DNA of 64,000 nt from Corinectria fuckeliana (lineage: Eukaryota; Ascomycota; Sordariomycetes; Hypocreales; Nectriaceae), in the NCBI GenBank assembly GCA_019137255.1, contig WPDH01000141.1, positions 163,770 to 227,769 of the forward strand, given 5' to 3'. The first letter of the stretch is position 1; every line of letters starts with the position of its first letter. Under the pieces are notes generated by a model that was not told where the DNA came from, ran no database searches, and saw nothing but the letters and a program-made list of their open reading frames with translations. Below are positions 57,738-64,000 of this stretch, one piece after another. The translations under genes were made by a program, and so were the position numbers.

Positions 57738-59876
57738 ATGGCGGATACCGAAGATTACCTCCAAGAGGGCTTCGACCCGCGCAGCGTGACGATGCCACGC
57801 CTACGATCCATCCTCGTCACTCACAACGTCGAGTACCCCGCCACGGCAAAGAAGGGCCAGCTGGTCGAACTAGTCACCGATCACGTACTATCGCAGGCTC
57901 CCAAGCTCCGAGCCCAGAGGGCAAAGGCCAAGAGATCCAGTATGGGTATCGTGAACGCCGGCAGCGCCGAAGATACAAGCACATGGGACGACAACGACGT
58001 CGTCCCCCCGCCACCATCCGCCCGGCGATCCAGGTCCCCGCGCAAGGCATCAGCACGCATCAAGGTCGAGGAGGCCGAGACAGTCACCCCGGCCCGCACT
58101 CGCAGGAGCACTTCGAAGCGTGCCTCACGATCTGTGAGCAGGGCTCTGTCGCATGCAGATGACGATGACGTACTTGACTACGATGCTCCCAAGTCGACCC
58201 GTCGCAGTCGCAGCCGCAGAACCGTCACTCCACAGATCAAACATGAACCAGAGGAGGAGGATTATACTCCTGCTCCAGTCGGCGAGGAGAGCGTCTTCAC
58301 CTACGACAATCCCTTCCAGAGCGGAAGCTCTCCGCCCCAGACCAAGACACCAACCAGCCGTCGACGAACAATCGACGGCGAGCCCATCAAGAGCACCAAG
58401 TCCACTTCCAGACGCCGAACCGATGGTTATACCGATGATTTTGAGACTCCAAGGCCCCGTCACCGAACGCCTGAGTTGGAATTTGAAACGCTTGAACCGG
58501 GTGAAGAGTTCACTCCCGATGAGCAATTAGAGTTGGAAGAGGCAGCTAGCAGAGGAGAGACTTCGGTCGAGCCGCGCAAGCCTGCTGGACCGGTCGCGCG
58601 CAAGAGCAGCCTCAAGGTGCCTTTCTTCGTTCTGTTCCTGTCTCTTATTGGAGCCTACGGGGCCTGGTATCGGCAGGAGAAGATTGCTGTTGGTTATTGC
58701 GGGCTTGGACGACCAGCAAAAGCAATCCTCCCAGCGGACTTTCCAATTCCTGACGCTGTCGTGCCTTTCATTGAGCCCCAGTGCGAGGAATGTCCTCTGC
58801 ATGCCTACTGCTATGAGGACTTCAATGTCCGTTGTGAGCCCGACTTTGTCCTCGAGCCGCACCCCTTGTCTCTTGGCGGCTTGGTTCCTCTACGACCCTC
58901 TTGCGAGCCTGATGGTGAGAAGGCGCGCCGCGTCCAAGCCGTCGCAGACAAGGCCATCGAGGAGCTCAGAGACCGCCGGGCCAGGTTTGAATGCGGAAAG
59001 TTGGTAAACGAGGAGGGCCAACGGGAGGGTTCCCCTGGGATTCAGATTGAGGAACTCAAGGCAACTGTCAGCAGGAAGCGCTCCAAAAGACTGAACAGCG
59101 AAGAGTTTGATGAACTCTGGGAGGCCGCCATTGGGGAGGTCACTGCCAGAGACGAGGTGGAGGTCGAAGAGGTCCAGACCCAACCGTAAGTCACTACTAT
59201 CCTTGCCTGTTCTCGCTACACTCGGCCTCGTTTCATCATTACTTCAACCATTTCTGACCAAACAACTAATCAGATCATTTATTGACCCTACAGACCGTCC
59301 GGTTCCCCCGCCCTTTCAAACAGAAGGCTATCGTCAACGTCTCTCGCTCGCCTTCCGCTCGCCTGCGCGCTCAAGCGCTCCGTCCGACTCAGCCTGGCAA
59401 GATATCGATTCGCTATTGGACTTTTGATTACTTCCGTCCTCCTCGTATTCTACATGCGGGCTCGCTACCGCAAACATGTAGCTACCAAAGCTCAGATCCC
59501 GGCTCTGGTTGACCTAGTCTTGGGCAGGCTGGCCAACCAAAAAGAGCTGGGCGAAGAGGACATCGACGACCCGTGGCTGTTCCTGCCCAACCTCAGAGAC
59601 GACGTGCTGCGAGCCGTCCACTCTCTGTCTGAGCGAGAGCGGATTTGGCAGAGAGTCCGGGCCGTTGTCGAGCAGAACAGCAACGTTCGCACAAGTCAGC
59701 GAGAAGGTCGGAGCGGCGAAGTCGGCCGTGCCTGGGAGTGGATCGGCCCTGTCGCTGGCGAAGGTGCCAGGAGACGTCGGAGCGGAAGGGTGTCGTTGGG
59801 TCCCGATGTTAAGACGGAGACGCCGGAGCCCGCGCCGGAGCCGAAGAAGTGGGAGGAGGCAAGGCCAATTTACTAA
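57738..59876 (+). CDS. src1: Src1/Heh-type inner nuclear membrane protein (HeH and MSC domains)
   Basis: Two exons, 57738-59185 and 59294-59876, give 676 aa. The N-terminal YLQEGFDPRSVTMPRLRSIL...VEYPATAKKGQLVELV (about residues 7-48) is a helix-extension-helix (LEM-like) module. A long Arg/Ser/Pro region with basic clusters (SRSPRK, KSTRRSRSRR) suits nuclear import. The first membrane helix is about 295-312 (VPFFVLFLSLIGAYGAW). A Cys-containing lumenal part follows (CGLG, CEECPLHAYCYED), and the second helix is in exon 2 (FAIGLLITSVLLVFYM). The C-terminal MAN1/Src1 (MSC) domain continues with ERIWQRVRAVVEQNSNVRTS. Src1/Heh proteins tether chromatin (telomeres, rDNA) to the nuclear envelope and help pore assembly and ESCRT repair. 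The intron lies just before helix 2 and has two possible acceptors. Confidence 0.93.
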
Positions 59877-60560
59877 GGCCTGGGGTCTCATTAATGTTTC
59901 TTTGACTTTCGATATCCTCGACAGGTCGCCCAATTTTCTTTGTATGTATGCAGCTATTGCCCTGTCGTTTCCATCGGGGAGTGGTGGTCTTGGGGGTTGG
60001 AATATCCCGGCCATGGAGTAACAGCACTCTGGCTTGGCGTTGGGGTTCGCTGCTCTTCGATTTGCCTGACTACTGCTGTTCATATCGACCGCCTAGTATA
60101 TCACGTTTTCTTATTAGACAATCCACATCACCAATTTGAGGTTTATTCGCTAGGACATTGTACATGACGTAGCCAACTTGATAGTAAACTTGAACCGACA
60201 AATTAACAGCCATGTACGATTCGACTATTAGGACGTCCAATAGCAATTGATTAGTGCTATTTTCACATTTGGTACCATTTTATTGGCAAGACAGTATGTG
60301 ATGCTTTGGGCGTTGCCCAGGAGCAACAGCGATATCGGAGATCCCGGTCTTTCCCGATAGGTACACACTTTAGCTCCGAAAGCTCGGAACACCACAATCA
60401 GCCTCGACATGAAGCGCGTCACGACAAGCAGCTCTCCAGAAATGCAGGAACTAAAGTCTTGATTGATTCGGCTAATGCACAAGTGTTGTTATAACACAGA
60501 ATAGGTACAAAGGGAAACCCGTTGAATCTTTTCATCGGGACTCTAGCGGCGGGAGGTAAT
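59877..60560. other. Convergent 3' spacer
   Basis: Between the stops of src1 and the minus-strand ATP synthase gene; AT-richer from about 60150 on. Expected to hold both 3' UTRs. No RNA gene recognised. Confidence 0.5.
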
Positions 60561-61468
60561 CTATTGGGCCTTGGAGGAGACAATCTCTGTAGAAGGCGGT
60601 TAGCAACTGCAACGTAGGGAGCTCTGTTTCGTGGGCACCACGTACTCTCAATGTCAGCCACGCTCTGTTGGAGGATCTGCTGGAGAACCTTAGGGTTCTC
60701 GAGCTCCTTCTGGACCTTGGCAATGATGGACTGGGCTAACTCCCTCTGCTGTCGCTGCTTGACCTGGCTCTCGTATCGGACCCAGGAGTCAAGAACGGTC
60801 TTGGCCTCGGCGGCCAGAGCGGTCTTCTGCTCGAGCTCAAAAGCCTGGGCCTCGAGCTTGGCGGTTTCCTGCGGGGATCCGTCAGCTTCGTCCAAACCGC
60901 ATCCAATTGCGTCGCGCATCTACCTTGGAAACCTCGAACAGGGTGCGGGTGACGTCGACGACGGTGCCCATCTGCTTGACGTCCTCGATGCGACCCTTCA
61001 CAGCCTCGGTGTGGTCGGCGCGAGCGCTGTTGAGGATGTTCTTGATCTTGTCGTTCTGCGACTCGGCCCACTCCTTGTAGGCAGGGCCGCCGTACTTGAT
61101 CAGACCGCCCCAGACAGAGATCAGGCAGAGCGCGATGATGGTCTCCTCGTTCATGACGTAGTACTCGTTGCTGAGGGCGTAGATGCTGAGACCGGCAGCG
61201 CTGCTGAGGATGGCGCTCTTGCTGAGGATGCTGTTTCCGGGGATCGCATCGATGATGCTCTGGGCCTTCTTCTCGGGCTTCTCGGCGGGGACATTGCTCG
61301 AGTATCGTACGGCGGCAGCGGAGACGGCAGGGGCAGCTCGGAGGGCGAGAGTAGGTCGGAGGAGGGAAGCGCCTGCTAGAGGGTCAGCGACGCGCCAATT
61401 GGCGGCGAATCGGCCCGGAGTCGAGGATCAGACGTACCGACGGCGCTGCGGGCCAAGCGAGACGCCAT
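60561..61468 (-). CDS. atp4: Mitochondrial F1Fo ATP synthase subunit 4 (subunit b)
   Basis: Four exons, 61468-61438, 61372-60924, 60868-60646 and 60586-60561, give 242 aa. The leader MASRLARSAVGASLLRPTLALRAAPAVSAAAVRYSS is a typical mitochondrial presequence. Two membrane helices follow (AILSSAAGLSIYAL and NEETIIALCLISVWGGLIKYGG), then a long charged helix forming the peripheral stalk (EWAESQNDKIKNILNSARADHTEAVKGRI to KELENPKVLQQILQQSVADIEK). The protein connects Fo to the top of F1 as the stator. The first and last coding exons are very short (31 and 26 nt). Confidence 0.95.
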
Positions 61469-61893
61469 TGTGAGATGGATTGTGATGGGGGGTATCGTGG
61501 GCGTGGGCTTGTCGTTGCTCGGAAGCTGGGAATACAGGATGAGGTTTTATCGCGCTAGCTCGGCAACAATCCAATCCACGTGACCTGCAATTGCGCAGCT
61601 GCACCGGAGGGGAGGAAATCTGGCCCGCCGGGATTTTGCCGTTGTTACTTGCTTGGAGGTCTTGGCGCCTGCTGATTGGTACAATTTTCCCACCCGTTGA
61701 AGCCTGTAGAGTAGAGAATTTCATGCTTTTCACTTCTTGAACCGACTTACACTTGGCTTGCCTCAGACATTCAACAGCCAGTCTTCGTCAGCCTAGAAAC
61801 CAGTCATTTATCGTGTTCTCTAAGCGGGAAGACACGCTTTCTCGGACTTCTCACCCGCCGCAATTTACACCAGTCTCACTCACCTCTCACAAC
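61469..61893. promoter_or_regulatory. Divergent promoter between atp4 and noc4
   Basis: 425 bp between diverging ATGs. It contains ATTGGTACAATTTTCC near 61675 (CCAAT on the minus strand) and AATCCAATCCACGTGACC near 61569 (an E-box-like CACGTG). No gene seen. Confidence 0.55.
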
Positions 61894-63661
61894 ATGCCAG
61901 CAGCTGCCTCTGGCGAGCGCTCCAAGCGCAAGCGGCCTTCAGCTAATGAGAAGCCTACGAAGCGTCGCAGGTCCTCCGGCGGCAGCGACGAGTCCGAGGA
62001 TGTCAACGCCAAGGTTTTGTTACTGGAGCAGGGCATTCTGGAATCGAGGAAGAACTACAACGACATTACTGTGTTGTTGAGCACTATGGATGAGTTTCGC
62101 AGTGGCAACCCGGAAGGCATGTTGGCGGCAGTGGCGCTTTGTCGAATTTTTGTGCGATTGCTCGCCCAGGGCGCTCTCATCTCCAAGAAGACGCTTTCCG
62201 AGAAGGACTTGGTGGTTGTTGGCTGGCTCAAGGAGCAGTTTAGCGCGTACAAGGCCAAGCTGCTCGGTATTCTCGATGACGAGGACCTGGCTCCCACTGC
62301 CTTGACGCTGTGCATGAGGACTCTCAAGGCCGAGGGAGAGTTTCTCTACGACAAGGATGAGTACACTTTCCCCAGGGCGTTCATCCGGGATATCGTGTCA
62401 GCCGTGTTTCTGGCCGACAACGAGGAGGTTGTGACCGCCTACGTTGAGGACTATGTGGAACAGTACGACGACATCCGATACTACACCTTCAATTCCATCA
62501 AGTGAGTTTCTCTCCACCCATCTCCTTCCCCCACAGCCGAGTCTAACTCTGCGCCAGGTATTTCGTAGAACATTCTTCTGAAAACAAGGTGCCAGACGGT
62601 TTATACGACCGGGTCTTCTCACTGCTGTCTGCGCTTGACGGCGTACCCCAGTCTGCTGAGGAGCTCCAGGATTTCTACGTTCCGCGTCCCAAGAAGAAGA
62701 CACATTCCCTCCGCAACGTCAACCAACACAAGAAGCAGGGCCAGGACGCGTGGCTTGCCCTGATGACGCTTGTTGATGGAAAGGAACAGCGAAAGCAACT
62801 TCTCGACATCGTCACAACGGTAATCGCGCCATGGTTCATCAAGCCCGAGCTGCTGTCAGACTTCCTGACAAACTCATACGACGCCGGTGGCTCCATGTCC
62901 CTGTTGGCACTCTCGGGTGTCTTCTACTTGATGCAGGAGCGCAACTTGGACTATCCGTCTTTCTACACCAAACTGTACTCGCTGCTCGACCGCGACATAC
63001 TTCACTCTAAGCACCGATCGCGTTTCTTCCGTCTCTTGGACACATTCCTTGGCTCGACCCATCTTCCCGCCGCGCTCGTGGCCAGTTTCATCAAGCGTCT
63101 TTCTCGGCTAGCATTGAACGCGCCTCCCGGCGCCATTGTCTTCGTGCCACCCTGGATCTACAACCTTCTCAAGCGCCACCCGTCTTGCACGTTCATGATC
63201 CACCGAGAGATGCGAGACCCCGAGATCAGGAAGCACATCAACGAGCATGGCGCCGAGGACCCATTCTTGCCAGACGAGACGGATCCCATGGAGACCCAGG
63301 CCATCGAGAGCTGCCTCTGGGAGCTTGTGCAGCTTCAATCCCACTACCACCCCAACGTCGCCACCATCTCGAAAATCATCTCTGAGCAGTTCACCAAGGT
63401 CTCTTACAACATTGAAGACTTTCTCGACCATTCTTATGCCACTGTAAGCATGCCTGTCTGATATCCTTATGACTGTACTAACAAGGCAACTAGCTCCTCG
63501 AGGCGGAAGTATTAAAGGATGTCAAGAAGGCACCGGTGGTCGAGTTTCACATCCCCAAGAAGGTGTTTATGCCCCATGATGATGCTGAGCCTGAACAAGA
63601 TAGCCTCTTGGTCAAGTTGTGGGATTTTGGAGGAGCTCCTCAAGAAACTCAAATAGCCTAA
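61894..63661 (+). CDS. noc4: Noc4 nucleolar complex protein (40S ribosome biogenesis)
   Basis: Three exons, 61894-62501, 62558-63443 and 63494-63661, give 553 aa. The basic leader (SKRKRPSANEKPTKRRRSS) suits nucleolar import. HEAT-like helices follow, and the CBF/Noc domain is recognised by FLTNSYDAGGSMSLLALSGVFYLMQERNLDYPSFYTKLYSLLDRDILHSKHRSRFFRLLDTFLGS-type text (read in pieces about residues 300-370) and YHPNVATISKIISEQF. The end is VEFHIPKKVF...LVKLWDFGGAPQ. Noc4 binds Nop14 and is needed for nuclear export of the 40S precursor. Codons read open upstream of the ATG, but no other ATG is present. Confidence 0.95.
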
Positions 63662-63946
63662 ATTTGGTATTGGGGGGATGAGAGGGTCAAGTCCATAACA
63701 GAGGAGCATGAAATATACCCAAGCAGGCGTGCAAAGCAAGTCATCAGATGTGGTCGAAGGTACAGATGGGCGTGCTCAACCAGCGCAACAAGAAGAACAA
63801 AAAGTCGCTGTCATTTCCCATAGGAATCGTCAATTAATTACAGCATTTAGAGCCGCAATAGAGAGCTGCAGTGTCATAGCCAACTTTTGGCCTCTACGGC
63901 AAAAGGAAGTCGTATCCCTAGGTAATGAGGAAACAAAAAGAAAAGT

Positions 63947-64000
63947 CGACGCAGGCCTGATTCGAACAGACGCCTCCGAGGAGATATGATTTCTAGTCAT
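63947..64000 (-). tRNA. tRNA-Ser(AGA), 3' part, cut by the window edge
   Basis: On the minus strand, from 64000 down, the anticodon arm shows loop CTAGAAA (anticodon AGA) between ATGA and TCAT. Then come a class II variable arm (CTCC..GGAG) and a T arm with stem GTCTG/CAGGC (G-T pair allowed) and loop TTCGAAT. The acceptor strand CTGCGTC and discriminator G end at 63947. An oligo-T run starts two bases beyond, as expected for a Pol III terminator. The long variable arm and AGA fit serine. The D arm and 5' acceptor strand (predicted GACGCAG) lie outside the window. Confidence 0.88.

Overview
The window reads as nuclear DNA of a filamentous ascomycete, most likely a Sordariomycete. Short introns (about 43-110 nt) with GTAAGT/GTGAGT-type donors and CTGAC/CTAAC-like branch sites interrupt GC-rich coding exons. 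The gene families are fungal (Zn2Cys6 factor, Nhp6, Atg11, Src1/Heh, Ubp16, Noc4). The left 7 kb carries the transition-only decay expected of repeat-induced point mutation (RIP). Genus cannot be decided from the sequence.

Layout. 174-7285 is one Ty1/copia LTR retrotransposon with 215-bp LTRs, TSD TGTAA and a RIP-wrecked gag-pol on the + strand. Nested in it are a 647-bp TRIM-like element (882-1528, TSD CTTTA) and a reverse-orientation solo LTR of the same small family (6804-6972, TSD CTTTT). After 2.3 kb without genes the euchromatic part begins: a Mid2-like membrane protein (9551-11252), a Gfo/Idh/MocA oxidoreductase (11610-13217, -), an oligoribonuclease/Rex2 (13861-14595), phosphoglucomutase (15304-17337), an intron-dense gene of an unnamed fungal family (17837-19746, -), and Nhp6 HMG protein (21936-22480, -). 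A gene-free stretch of about 5 kb follows. Next come a CENP-H/Fta3 kinetochore protein (27507-28314, -) head to head with Atg11 (28766-33197), a possible gene relic, an F-box-like protein, Ubp16-like deubiquitinase, a GT31-type glycosyltransferase with a PAN/Apple-like tail, and a UMP/adenylate-type kinase with a mitochondrial-like leader. After another 3.5 kb spacer lie a Zn2Cys6 factor (47872-50829), a GNAT acetyltransferase, the 49-kDa subunit of complex I, Coq6 (-), Src1/Heh inner nuclear membrane protein, ATP synthase subunit 4 (-), Noc4, and a tRNA-Ser(AGA) cut by the right edge.

Functionally the right end groups three respiratory genes (complex I subunit, ubiquinone hydroxylase, F0 stator subunit) within about 7.6 kb; the rest are unrelated housekeeping genes. 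No secondary-metabolite cluster, CRISPR array or virus was seen. The points most worth checking are the RIP boundary inside both LTRs, the TRIM-like family with TSDs, a possible alternative-acceptor isoform of Src1, a second in-frame start of the UMP kinase, and the skippable half-zinc-finger exon of the Zn2Cys6 gene. All exon structures were spliced by eye for frame, so they are inferences until checked with RNA data.
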